64,000 nucleotides of DNA from assembly GCF_900103615.1 (NCBI RefSeq), contig NZ_FNGW01000004.1, positions 1 through 64,000 of the forward strand, written 5' to 3'. Made by a program: the position numbers and the translations under genes. Position 1 is the stretch's first letter; the number at the start of each line of letters is the position of its first letter. The stretch is from Romboutsia lituseburensis DSM 797. Lineage in GTDB: Bacteria; Bacillota; Clostridia; Peptostreptococcales; Peptostreptococcaceae. Under the pieces are notes generated by a model. It saw only the letters and a list, made by a program, of their open reading frames with translations, had not been told where the DNA came from and did no database searches. This document shows, in pieces, positions 45,353 to 53,883 of this stretch.

Positions 45353-46921
45353 ATGAAAAAAGTATTAATTGATGGGAATAGTTTAACTATAGAAGAGGTA
45401 GTTAATGTATCTAGAAATGGATATCAAGTTGAATTAACAGATCAAGCTTTAAGTAAAGTTAAGGTAGCTAGAGATCTAGTGGATAATTTAGTGGATAGTG
45501 AAAAAATATCTTATGGAATTACTACAGGTTTTGGAAAATTTTCTGATATAGCAATATCAAAAGATGATGCTAAGCAATTGCAGAGAAATTTAATTATAAG
45601 CCATGCTTGTGGAGTAGGGGAACCACTAGATGAAGATATAGTAAGGGCTATAATGTTACTTAGAGTAAATGCTCTTTCAAAAGGACATTCAGGGATTAGA
45701 ATAGAGACATTACAAACATTAGTTGAAATGATAAATAAAGGAGTACATCCTATTATACCTGAAAAAGGATCTCTAGGAGCATCAGGAGATTTAGCACCAC
45801 TATCACATATGGTCTTAACGATGATAGGAGAGGGAGAAGCAGTCTATGATGGTGAAAGATTAAGTTCTAAAGAAGCAATGCAAAAAGCTGGTATAAATGT
45901 GCTAGAATATTTATCTTCAAAAGAAGGTTTAGCACTTATAAATGGAACACAGGTTATGACTGCAGTTGGTTTGTTAACAGTATATGATTCAATAAATTTA
46001 TTGAAAACTGCAGATATAGCATTAGGTCTTACTATGGAAGCTTTAAATGGAATAACATGTGCTATGGATGAAAAGGTTCATAGTGTTAGACCGCATAAAG
46101 GCCAAATAAATACAGCTAAAAATATATTAGATATATTAAGAGATAGTGAAATGGTAACTAAGCAAGGGGATATGAGGGTGCAAGATGCATATTCTTTAAG
46201 ATGTTCTCCACAAATTCATGGAGCTAGTAAAGATGCTATAGAATATGTAAAAAATAAAATAAATATAGAAATAAACTCAGTAACAGATAATCCAATAATA
46301 TTCCCAGACGTAGAGCAAGTAATATCTGGAGGTAATTTCCATGGACAACCAATGGCATTAAGTTTTGACTTTTTAGGAATTGCTTTATCAGAAATAGCAA
46401 ATATATCAGAAAGAAGATTAGAAAAACTAGTTAACCCAGCATTAAGTCATGGACTGCCAGCATTTTTAGTAAATAAAGGTGGCTTAAACTCAGGATTTAT
46501 GATAGTTCAGTATAGCGCAGCATCATTAGTATCAGAAAATAAAGTTTTAGCACATCCAGCAAGTGTAGATTCAATACCATCATCAGCAAATCAGGAAGAT
46601 CATGTATCGATGGGTACTATAGCAGCAAGAAAGGCAAGAGAAATAATGGAAAATGCTCGTAAAGTTTTATCAATGGAAATTTTAGGAGCAGTACAAGCAA
46701 TAGATTTAAGAGGGAAAAAAGCTTTAGGAGTAGGAACTGAAGCTGCTTATAAAGTTGTGAGGGAACATACTCCTTTTGTTGATAAAGATAGAGTAATGTA
46801 CAAAGATATAAATATATCTGAAGATATAATAAAACAAAATTTATTAGTTACTGCAGTTGAAAAGGCTTTAGGTAGCAATTTATTGGTAGATGAAGAAGCT
46901 TTAGCAGAAAGCACAATATAA
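45353..46921 (+). CDS. hutH: Histidine ammonia-lyase
   Basis: Deaminates histidine to urocanate, first step of histidine breakdown. 522 aa, normal. Self-forming MIO cofactor triad Ala-Ser-Gly in GSLGASGDLAPLSHM; also YGITTGFGKF and SVTDNPIIF. GGGGG ribosome site (45341-45345). Starts the five-gene hut operon; hutU follows 22 nt later. Confidence 0.97.
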   Translation: MKKVLIDGNSLTIEEVVNVSRNGYQVELTDQALSKVKVARDLVDNLVDSEKISYGITTGFGKFSDIAISKDDAKQLQRNLIISHACGVGEPLDEDIVRAIMLLRVNALSKGHSGIRIETLQTLVEMINKGVHPIIPEKGSLGASGDLAPLSHMVLTMIGEGEAVYDGERLSSKEAMQKAGINVLEYLSSKEGLALINGTQVMTAVGLLTVYDSINLLKTADIALGLTMEALNGITCAMDEKVHSVRPHKGQINTAKNILDILRDSEMVTKQGDMRVQDAYSLRCSPQIHGASKDAIEYVKNKINIEINSVTDNPIIFPDVEQVISGGNFHGQPMALSFDFLGIALSEIANISERRLEKLVNPALSHGLPAFLVNKGGLNSGFMIVQYSAASLVSENKVLAHPASVDSIPSSANQEDHVSMGTIAARKAREIMENARKVLSMEILGAVQAIDLRGKKALGVGTEAAYKVVREHTPFVDKDRVMYKDINISEDIIKQNLLVTAVEKALGSNLLVDEEALAESTI

Positions 46922-46943
46922 TATAGCGTAGGAGGAAATAGAA

Positions 46944-48983
46944 ATGGAAAAGGTACTAAATAATTTAAATAGAGAAATAGAAGATGCAATGAGCATAAAA
47001 ATAAATAATATACCAAATGAAATACCAAGTTTTATAGAAGGAATAAGAAGAGCTCCTAAAAGAGAAGCAAAATTATCTCAAAATGATATTAAATTAGCTC
47101 TAAGAAATGCCTTAAGATATATACCGGAGCAATATCATGAAGAGTTGGCACCTGAATTTTTAAATGAATTAATGACTATGGGAAGAATTTATGGATATAG
47201 ATTTAGACCAGAAGGAAATTTAAAAGGTAAATCTATAGATGAATATGAAGGAAAATGCATCGAGGGAAAAGCATTTCAAGTTATGATAGATAATAACCTT
47301 GATTTTGATATAGCATTATATCCATATGAGTTAGTAACTTATGGAGAAACAGGGCAAGTATTTCAAAACTGGATGCAATATTTAGTAGTAAAAGAATATT
47401 TAAAAGTTTTAACACAAGACCAAACTTTAGTATTACAATCAGGACATCCTGTTGGGTTATTTAAATCTAAGCCAGATGCACCAAGAGTAATATTAACTAA
47501 TGGCCTTATGGTAGGATTATTTGATAATCAAGAAGAATGGAAAAGAGCAGCTGCAATAGGTGTTTCTAATTATGGTCAAATGACAGCTGGAGGATGGATG
47601 TATATTGGTCCTCAAGGAATTGTTCATGGAACATATTCAACACTTTTAAATGCAGGAAGGTTAATGCTTGGAATAGACCAACATTCAGATTTAGCAGGGA
47701 AGTTATTTGTAACTTCAGGCTTAGGAGGAATGAGTGGAGCACAAGGAAAAGCAGTGGAAATAGCTGGAGGAGTAGGTATAATTGCTGAAGTTGATTATTC
47801 TAGAATAGAAACTAGATTCACTCAAGGATGGGTTAGCAAAGTTGCTAAAACGAGCAAAGAGGCATTTGAAATAGCTAAAGAAAATATGGAAAATAAAAAA
47901 GCATGTGCAATTGCATATCATGGTAACATAGTAGATTTATTAGAATATGCAGTTGAAAATAATATACATATAGATCTACTTTCAGACCAAACATCTTGCC
48001 ATGCTGTATATGATGGAGGATATTGTCCACAAGGGGTAACTTTTGAAGAAAGAACAAGATTACTAGCTGAAGATAAAGATGAGTTTGTAAAGCTAGTAGA
48101 CAAAACTCTTATAAAACACTTTGAATTAATTAAAGAATTACACAACAGAGGCGTTTATTTCTTTGACTATGGAAATAGTTTTATGAAAGCTGTATATGAT
48201 GCAGGTTGCATGGAAATATCAAAAAATAAAGTTGATGAAAAAGATGGATTTATATTCCCATCATATGTTGAAGATATTTTAGGACCTCAATTATTTGATT
48301 ATGGATATGGACCATTTAGATGGGTTTGTTTATCAGGCAAAGAAGAAGATTTAGAGAAAACAGATAAAGCAGCAATGGATATTATAGATCCTAATAGAAG
48401 ATATCAAGATAGAGATAATTGGGCTTGGATAAGAGATGCTAAGAAAAATGCACTAGTAGTAGGTACTCAAGCTAGAATACTTTACCAAGATGCTATGGGA
48501 AGAACTAATATAGCTCTTAAGTTTAATGAAATGGTAAGAAAAGGTGAAATAGGACCAGTAATGTTAGGAAGAGACCATCATGATGTATCAGGAACGGACT
48601 CTCCTTTTAGAGAAACTTCTAATATAAAAGATGGAAGTAATATAATGGCAGATATGGCTACACACTGTTTTGCAGGAAACTGTGCAAGAGGAATGAGCTT
48701 AGTAGCACTTCATAATGGTGGAGGTGTAGGTATAGGTAAATCTATAAATGGTGGATTTGGTATGGTTCTTGATGGTTCTCAAAGGGTAGATGATATATTA
48801 AGAACATCTATGCCTTGGGATGTTATGAGTGGTGTTGCTAGACGTGCATGGGCTAGAAATGAAAACTCTATAACTACTGTTATAGAATATAACAAAATGT
48901 GTGAAGGAAAAGATCATATAACTCTTCCATATATAGTAAATGATGAGTTAATAAATGAAGTAATAGAAAATAATATGATATAA
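46944..48983 (+). CDS. hutU: Urocanate hydratase (urocanase), long form
   Basis: Converts urocanate to imidazolonepropionate with tightly bound NAD. 679 aa, longer than the roughly 550-aa Bacillus enzyme, matching the longer form I associate with clostridia and other anaerobes. Seen: LQSGHPVGLFKS, GGWMYIGPQGIVHGTY, VTSGLGGMSGAQGKA, DQTSCHAVYDGGYCPQG, and a late RDHHDVSGTDSPFRETS. The extra length is spread over the N-terminal 70 residues and internal stretches. Confidence 0.95.
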   Translation: MEKVLNNLNREIEDAMSIKINNIPNEIPSFIEGIRRAPKREAKLSQNDIKLALRNALRYIPEQYHEELAPEFLNELMTMGRIYGYRFRPEGNLKGKSIDEYEGKCIEGKAFQVMIDNNLDFDIALYPYELVTYGETGQVFQNWMQYLVVKEYLKVLTQDQTLVLQSGHPVGLFKSKPDAPRVILTNGLMVGLFDNQEEWKRAAAIGVSNYGQMTAGGWMYIGPQGIVHGTYSTLLNAGRLMLGIDQHSDLAGKLFVTSGLGGMSGAQGKAVEIAGGVGIIAEVDYSRIETRFTQGWVSKVAKTSKEAFEIAKENMENKKACAIAYHGNIVDLLEYAVENNIHIDLLSDQTSCHAVYDGGYCPQGVTFEERTRLLAEDKDEFVKLVDKTLIKHFELIKELHNRGVYFFDYGNSFMKAVYDAGCMEISKNKVDEKDGFIFPSYVEDILGPQLFDYGYGPFRWVCLSGKEEDLEKTDKAAMDIIDPNRRYQDRDNWAWIRDAKKNALVVGTQARILYQDAMGRTNIALKFNEMVRKGEIGPVMLGRDHHDVSGTDSPFRETSNIKDGSNIMADMATHCFAGNCARGMSLVALHNGGGVGIGKSINGGFGMVLDGSQRVDDILRTSMPWDVMSGVARRAWARNENSITTVIEYNKMCEGKDHITLPYIVNDELINEVIENNMI

Positions 48984-48991
48984 AGTAGATA

Positions 48992-49027
48992 TATTAGGTT
49001 GAATTATTTTATTAATTCAACCTAATA
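48992..49027 (+). other. 14-bp hairpin inside the hut operon
   Basis: Perfect stem TATTAGGTTGAATT / AATTCAACCTAATA with an 8-nt loop between hutU and ftcD, not followed by a T-run. More likely an mRNA-processing or stability element, or a weak attenuator, than a full terminator. Confidence 0.55.
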
Positions 49028-49112
49028 GTTAAATATTAAAAGCGTATAAAGTTTTATTAAACTTTTACTTATAAAATTCAACAACAAACAGTATTTGATA
49101 GGGGGGCTAAAT

Positions 49113-50006
49113 ATGGCAATAGTACAATGTGTACCTAATTTTAGTGAAGGTAGAGATTTAGAAAAGGTAGAAAAAATAGTAAGTCCTTTAAGAGGTAAAG
49201 AAGGTGTAAAACTTTTAAATTATGAACCAGATCCAAATTATAATAGACTAGTAGTAACAGTAATAGGAGAACCTCAAAAAGTTAAAAATGCAGTATTAGA
49301 AGCTATAGGTGTAGCTATGGATGTTATAGATATGAATGTTCATGAAGGACAACACTCTAGATTTGGAGCTACAGATGTATGCCCATTTATTCCTATAAAG
49401 GGAATGACAATGGATGATGCTGTTCAAATAGCAAAAGAATTAGGACAAGAAGTATCTAAAAAATATAATATACCAGTATTTTTATATGAAAAAGCAGCTA
49501 GTAAACAAGAAAGAGAAAATCTAGCAACAGTTAGAAAAGGTGAATATGAAGGACTTGATAAAAAGTTTGAAGATCCAAATTGGGCACCTGATTTCGGAGT
49601 AGCTAAGAAACATCCAACTGCTGGTGCTATAGCTATAGGAGCAAGAAGACCTCTAATAGCGTACAATATAAATTTAGATACACAAGATATAAATATAGCT
49701 AGCAATATAGCAAAGACTATACGACACTCAAGTGGAGGCTATAGATTTATAAAAGCTGGTCCTGTTGAAATTCCAGAAAGAAAAATAACTCAAGTTACTA
49801 TGAATTTAACAGATTATACAAAAACAAGTATGTATAGAGCTTTTGAAGCTGTTAAGATGGAAGCTAGAAGATATGGCGTTAATGTTACAGGTAGTGAAGT
49901 TGTAGGACTTTGCCCAATGGAAGCTCTAATAGATGTAGCATCTTACTATTTAGGTCTAGAAAACTTTGATTTAGGAAAAGTTTTAGAGACTAGTTTAATG
50001 GAGTAA
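49113..50006 (+). CDS. ftcD: Glutamate formimidoyltransferase
   Basis: Moves the formimino group of formiminoglutamate to tetrahydrofolate, yielding glutamate. 297 aa: only the transferase part; the cyclodeaminase is the separate fchA gene below. Seen: VQCVPNFSEGRD, DMNVHEGQHSRFGATDVCPFIP, and GFIKAGPVEI-like. The ATG at 49113 has GGGGGG (49101-49106) before it; the TTG at 49095 precedes that site and is rejected. Confidence 0.96.
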   Translation: MAIVQCVPNFSEGRDLEKVEKIVSPLRGKEGVKLLNYEPDPNYNRLVVTVIGEPQKVKNAVLEAIGVAMDVIDMNVHEGQHSRFGATDVCPFIPIKGMTMDDAVQIAKELGQEVSKKYNIPVFLYEKAASKQERENLATVRKGEYEGLDKKFEDPNWAPDFGVAKKHPTAGAIAIGARRPLIAYNINLDTQDINIASNIAKTIRHSSGGYRFIKAGPVEIPERKITQVTMNLTDYTKTSMYRAFEAVKMEARRYGVNVTGSEVVGLCPMEALIDVASYYLGLENFDLGKVLETSLME

Positions 50007-50010
50007 AATT

Positions 50011-51282
50011 ATGAGAGTAGATCTAATTATAAAAAATATAGGGAAACTAGTTACATGTAAAGATTTAGGAAGACCTAAAATTGGAAAAGAAATGAACGAA
50101 CTTGAAATAATTGAAAATGCATATATAGCTATAAGAGATGGAAAAGTTATTGAAATAGGCGTAGAGGATGGTTATAAATCAATAGCAAATAATTATACAA
50201 AAATAGAAGATGCAAAGGGGCTTTTGGTTACACCGGGACTTATAGATTCACATACTCACTTAGTGCATGGTGGGTCTAGAGAAAATGAATTCTCTAAAAA
50301 ATTAGCGAGTGTTCCTTATATAGAAATCCTTAATGAAGGAGGAGGAATATTAAGTACAGTAAATGCAACTAAAAATGCTACAGAACAACAGCTTTATGAC
50401 AAAGCAAAAAAAAGCTTAGATAGAATGTTAGAGTTAGGTGTAACAACAGCTGAGTCAAAAAGTGGATATGGGCTAGAATTAGAAACAGAGTTAAAACAAC
50501 TTAAAGTATCTAATAAGCTAGGTAAAGAGCATCCGATTGATTTAGTACATACTTTTCTAGGTGCTCATGCAGTACCTGTAGAATATAAAACTAACCATAA
50601 GCCATTTATAGATGAAGTTGTAAATAAAATGATGCCTAAAGTTAAAGAGCTAGGTTTAGCTGAATTTTGTGATGTATTTTGTGAAGAAGGTGTGTTTACA
50701 ATAGAGGAAACGGAGTATATACTTTCAAAAGCAAAACAAATGGGTTACAAATTAAAAATACATGCAGATGAAATAGTATCTTTAGGAGGAGCTGAACTAG
50801 CAGCTAAATTAAATTGTACATCAGCTGATCATTTAATGGCGGCAAGCGAAGATGGGCTAAAAATGATGGCAAAAAATAATGTTATAGCAAATATACTTCC
50901 AGGAACATCTTTCAATTTAAATAAAGCATATGCAAATGCGAGAAAAATGATAGATTTAAATGTTGGTGTTTCATTATCTAGTGATTACAATCCAGGAAGC
51001 TGCCCTAGTGAAAACCTACAATTTGTAATGCAATTAGGTTGTTTAGGATTAAAAATGACTCCATATGAAGTTTTAAATGCAGTGACAATTAATGCAGCTT
51101 ACTGTATAGATAGACAAAATGAAGTAGGATCAATTGAAATTGGTAAAAAAGCTGATTTTGTAGTATTTGATGCTCCTAATGTAGAATACTTAATGTATCA
51201 TTTTGGAATAAATCATGTTAATCAAGTTTATAAAAATGGAACATTAGTCGTGGATAATAAACATGTTATTTATAATAATTAA
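50011..51282 (+). CDS. hutI: Imidazolonepropionase
   Basis: Metal-dependent amidohydrolase opening the imidazolone ring to formiminoglutamate. 423 aa, normal. Metal and substrate motifs: TPGLIDSHTHLVHGGSRENEF, TTAESKSGYGLE, HTFLGAHAVP, KIHADEI, SADHLMA, and SSDYNPGS. Starts 4 nt after ftcD with no strong ribosome site of its own, suggesting coupled translation. Confidence 0.97.
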   Translation: MRVDLIIKNIGKLVTCKDLGRPKIGKEMNELEIIENAYIAIRDGKVIEIGVEDGYKSIANNYTKIEDAKGLLVTPGLIDSHTHLVHGGSRENEFSKKLASVPYIEILNEGGGILSTVNATKNATEQQLYDKAKKSLDRMLELGVTTAESKSGYGLELETELKQLKVSNKLGKEHPIDLVHTFLGAHAVPVEYKTNHKPFIDEVVNKMMPKVKELGLAEFCDVFCEEGVFTIEETEYILSKAKQMGYKLKIHADEIVSLGGAELAAKLNCTSADHLMAASEDGLKMMAKNNVIANILPGTSFNLNKAYANARKMIDLNVGVSLSSDYNPGSCPSENLQFVMQLGCLGLKMTPYEVLNAVTINAAYCIDRQNEVGSIEIGKKADFVVFDAPNVEYLMYHFGINHVNQVYKNGTLVVDNKHVIYNN

Positions 51283-51302
51283 AAATTAAAGGAGGATATG
51301 AT

Positions 51303-51947
51303 ATGAAGTTGGTTGATATGAGTATAATTGAATTTTCTGATGAAGTAGATTCTAATTCACCTGCCCCAGGAGGTGGGTCAGTTGCAGCACTTGCTAGTAA
51401 CATAGGTGTAGGATTAGCGAGAATGATGGCACATTTAAGTTTTGGAAAGAAAAAATATGAAGGATTAGATGAATCTATAAGACAAGAGTTTGTAAATAGA
51501 TTTAATAAATTAGCAGATATAAGACAAGAGCTAGTTGTATTAATAGATAAAGATACAGAATCTTTTAATGAAGTTATGAAAGCTATGAAAATGCCTAAAG
51601 AAACTGAATTAGAAAAGAAGGCTAGAAAAAATGCTATTCAAGATGCTACATTATTTTCGATTGATGTTCCATTTAAAACAGCTAAATTATCTCTTAAAGC
51701 ACTAGAGTTATTAGATTTTGTGGTTGATAATGGAAATCAAAATGCAATAACAGATATTGGAGTAGGTACTTTAATGCTATATACAGGATTAGAAGGTGCT
51801 ATACTAAATGTAAAAGTTAATTTAATGGGTATTGAAAATAAAGAAGTACATGACAGCTATAGTGAAAGTTGTAAGGAAATTTTAAGTAAAGCAAAACAAA
51901 TAAAAGATAACATAATTGATGAAGTACATTCTAAATTAGAAGCCTAA
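51303..51947 (+). CDS. fchA: Formimidoyltetrahydrofolate cyclodeaminase
   Basis: Turns 5-formimino-THF into 5,10-methenyl-THF plus ammonia, passing the histidine C2 carbon to the one-carbon pool. 214 aa. Seen: SNSPAPGGGSVAALASNIG at the start and a helical body. AAAGGAGG precedes the ATG. Last gene of the hut operon, closed by a strong terminator. No histidine permease or HutP/HutC regulator is in the operon. Confidence 0.95.
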   Translation: MKLVDMSIIEFSDEVDSNSPAPGGGSVAALASNIGVGLARMMAHLSFGKKKYEGLDESIRQEFVNRFNKLADIRQELVVLIDKDTESFNEVMKAMKMPKETELEKKARKNAIQDATLFSIDVPFKTAKLSLKALELLDFVVDNGNQNAITDIGVGTLMLYTGLEGAILNVKVNLMGIENKEVHDSYSESCKEILSKAKQIKDNIIDEVHSKLEA

Positions 51948-51954
51948 AATATGT

Positions 51955-51997
51955 AAATGCCTTAAAGTAATAGAAATTACTTTAAGGCATTTTTTTA
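51955..51997 (+). terminator. Terminator of the hut operon
   Basis: AAATGCCTTAAAGTAAT / ATTACTTTAAGGCATTT, 17 bp, 4-nt loop, T-run. Confidence 0.95.
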
Positions 51998-52035
51998 TTA
52001 TAAAATAGATCAATATACCTTACGTGGTAAAAAAA

Positions 52036-52491
52036 TTATTTATCAGAACCTCTTTTTACTTTTTTAACAACTTTTTTTACTTTTTTGCTACTATGAGGAG
52101 AGTCTTGGTGAGTTTCAGGTGAAGACGTATTATTTTTACTATGTGAAGATTTTTTAGTAGCTTTGTCCGGTTGATTTGTATCCTTTGAAGTTTTATGTGA
52201 AGATTTTTTTTGTTTAGATTTTTTATTATCTATTTTATTTTGAACTTCTGCGTCAGATATTTTGTTCATTATAACATCTAGTTTTTTTCTTTGATCATCA
52301 TCTAAGAATGCTTTAAACTTAGACACAACTTCCTCTCTACCCTTTAAATTTTGGCCTATTTTTACCAACTCATCCATAAGTTCATTTTCAGATTTACCTT
52401 TATAGCTATTAGCTATATTCTCTATTTTATCTTTATCTATATTTTTCTCCTTTGCCATTTTTTCTAAAGCATCAGTGTTTAGTTTTTTCAT
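52036..52491 (-). CDS. Unknown protein with Lys/Ser-rich basic tail
   Basis: 151 aa. Residues 1-88 look like a small helical domain (LEKMAKEKNIDKDKIENIA, LDDDQRKKLDVIMNKISDAEVQ). Residues 89-151 are low complexity, rich in Lys, Ser, His and Thr, ending in VKKVVKKVKRGSDK-type repeats. AAAGGGGC precedes the ATG. Not recognised. It lies beside a gene with an acidic tail and other spore-type genes, so a coat or exosporium component or a DNA-binding spore protein is possible. Confidence 0.65.
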   Translation of the reverse strand: MKKLNTDALEKMAKEKNIDKDKIENIANSYKGKSENELMDELVKIGQNLKGREEVVSKFKAFLDDDQRKKLDVIMNKISDAEVQNKIDNKKSKQKKSSHKTSKDTNQPDKATKKSSHSKNNTSSPETHQDSPHSSKKVKKVVKKVKRGSDK

Positions 52492-52636
52492 AAAAATGCC
52501 CCTTTCTATAATATATATTGAACTTACCTCATATTATTTATATATAGGAATAATCTATAAATTGTGAAAGATATCTATTGATAAAAAATAAATTTTCTTA
52601 TAGATAATGTATATGCAAATTAGATAAAAAAAAGTA

Positions 52637-52665
52637 ACAATAATAGCAAATAAAACATACTTTAT
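52637..52665 (+). promoter_or_regulatory. Sigma-E/K-like promoter of the 52702 gene
   Basis: AC (52637-52638), 17-nt spacer, CATACTTT (52656-52663). Confidence 0.4.
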
Positions 52666-52701
52666 ATATGAGGGAGAGTATATTTTAAGGGGTGACGAAA
52701 A

Positions 52702-53556
52702 TTGAATAATATACTATTAATACTTGGAATGATAGCATTAAGTAACGGAAATATATCATTATCAGATTTACCGTTATTTGATAATAAAAATAAATCAAAA
52801 GCAAAGAAAGTATCACCAAAACCAAAGCGAAATTTACAACAGAAAAAGCCAAAACCTAAAATTGATGCTAATGAAAAACCTAAGGTTAAAAAGAAAGTAA
52901 AAAAGAAAAGGGAGACAAAGAGAAGTGATAACATGCTTGGATTTAATATAAATGATATAAATAAAGGTATGAAGTTAATGGAATTAAGTGATGAGGATTT
53001 AGAACGTGGAATGGAAATTATAACACGAACTAAAAAGTATATGTCAAGAGATGAAAAAAAGATTTTAGTAAAAGTAGAAAGTCTATTGGATTTAGTTAGA
53101 GGAATTAAAAAACTTAGTAGCATAGATGATATAGAAGAAGAAGAGACAAACTTTTTTAGAAGTATGGAAGAAGAAGATAAAAAAAATATGATGATAAAAG
53201 AAATTTTAGAGGTATTTCCAGAAAAAAGAAAAGAATCAATTGAAAAAGCAATTGATATGAAGAAAAAAATAGATTTATTTGCAGAGCTATTCCTGCCTGA
53301 TGATTTTGGAGAAGGTGGATTTAGCATAAGTTCTTTAGCTAACATTAATAACTTAGGAAGTATGAATAATTTAAAATTATTAGGAAGTTTATTAAGAACA
53401 GAAGATGATAGTGAAGAAGATGAATATGAAGAATATGATTACGAAGATGATGAAGAATATGAAGAGTATGAAGATGAAGAATATAATGACTTTGAAGATG
53501 AATATGATTACGAAGATGATGAAAATACAGATTACATAGAAAAACATGATGATTAA
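52702..53556 (+). CDS. Unknown charged protein with basic N-terminal and acidic C-terminal tracts
   Basis: 284 aa, TTG start with AAGGGGTGA upstream. A hydrophobic start (about 1-14), Lys/Pro-rich tract (about 30-72), helical middle (80-200), then a Glu/Asp/Tyr-rich tail (225-284). The pattern is typical of spore-coat-associated or scaffold proteins. From memory an analogous gene lies between ccpA and cdeC in C. difficile. A sporulation-type promoter element precedes it. No enzyme motif is seen. Confidence 0.65.
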   Translation: MNNILLILGMIALSNGNISLSDLPLFDNKNKSKAKKVSPKPKRNLQQKKPKPKIDANEKPKVKKKVKKKRETKRSDNMLGFNINDINKGMKLMELSDEDLERGMEIITRTKKYMSRDEKKILVKVESLLDLVRGIKKLSSIDDIEEEETNFFRSMEEEDKKNMMIKEILEVFPEKRKESIEKAIDMKKKIDLFAELFLPDDFGEGGFSISSLANINNLGSMNNLKLLGSLLRTEDDSEEDEYEEYDYEDDEEYEEYEDEEYNDFEDEYDYEDDENTDYIEKHDD

Positions 53557-53625
53557 TGTGGAAAAAAGTCAAAAATTTATAGTAATTAGTATATAAAACC
53601 ACTTTAAAAATACTTGAATTTGTTA

Positions 53626-53631
53626 TATAAT
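53626..53631 (+). promoter_or_regulatory. -10 box of 6S RNA
   Basis: TATAAT with the predicted start about 9 bases later, at the beginning of the closing stem. The -35 region is AT-rich and weak (TTTAAA-like). Confidence 0.5.
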
Positions 53632-53639
53632 AAAAATAT

Positions 53640-53827
53640 AAAATCCTGAAACATACGACACGGCTTATTTAAATTCAACCGACAAATGTTGTTCGGGAGA
53701 CTGAGTCTAATAACAGATAACATGCCTGTACATTTTTATGGGAAGTTAAAAGCTATTAGCAGGTCACCCACCTGGGAGTATCTCGGGTCTGAATTTATTG
53801 GGCCACCGGTGTTTCGGGATTTTCATT
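53640..53827 (+). ncRNA. ssrS: 6S RNA
   Basis: About 188 nt forming a long rod. The ends AAAATCCTGAAACA and TGTTTCGGGATTTT pair as the closing stem. Further conserved-looking parts are CCGACAAATGTTGTTCGGGAG (5' side) and CACCCACCTGGGAG with CTCGGGTCTG (3' side), surrounding a central bubble. Such RNAs mimic an open promoter and bind sigma-70-type RNA polymerase in stationary phase. GC content is clearly above the flanks. A TATAAT lies upstream and a terminator directly after. No coding frame is credible. Confidence 0.85.
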
Positions 53828-53828
53828 T

Positions 53829-53866
53829 AAAAAAGTGTTGCTATTTTAGCAACACTTTTTTTATTT
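53829..53866 (+). terminator. Terminator of 6S RNA
   Basis: AAAGTGTTGCT / AGCAACACTTT with a 5-nt loop and seven T. Confidence 0.92.
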
Positions 53867-53883
53867 GAAAGTTTTTAATAAAT

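Noticed and set aside
52662-53345. Long minus-strand ORF opposite the 52702 gene
   Set aside because: Ser/Phe/Ile-rich mirror of a charged gene, with no ribosome site. The plus-strand frame has a start site, promoter and sensible composition.
53686-53868. 60-codon ORF over the 6S RNA
   Set aside because: It lies inside a structured RNA and its terminator, with no ribosome site. Overlap is coincidental.
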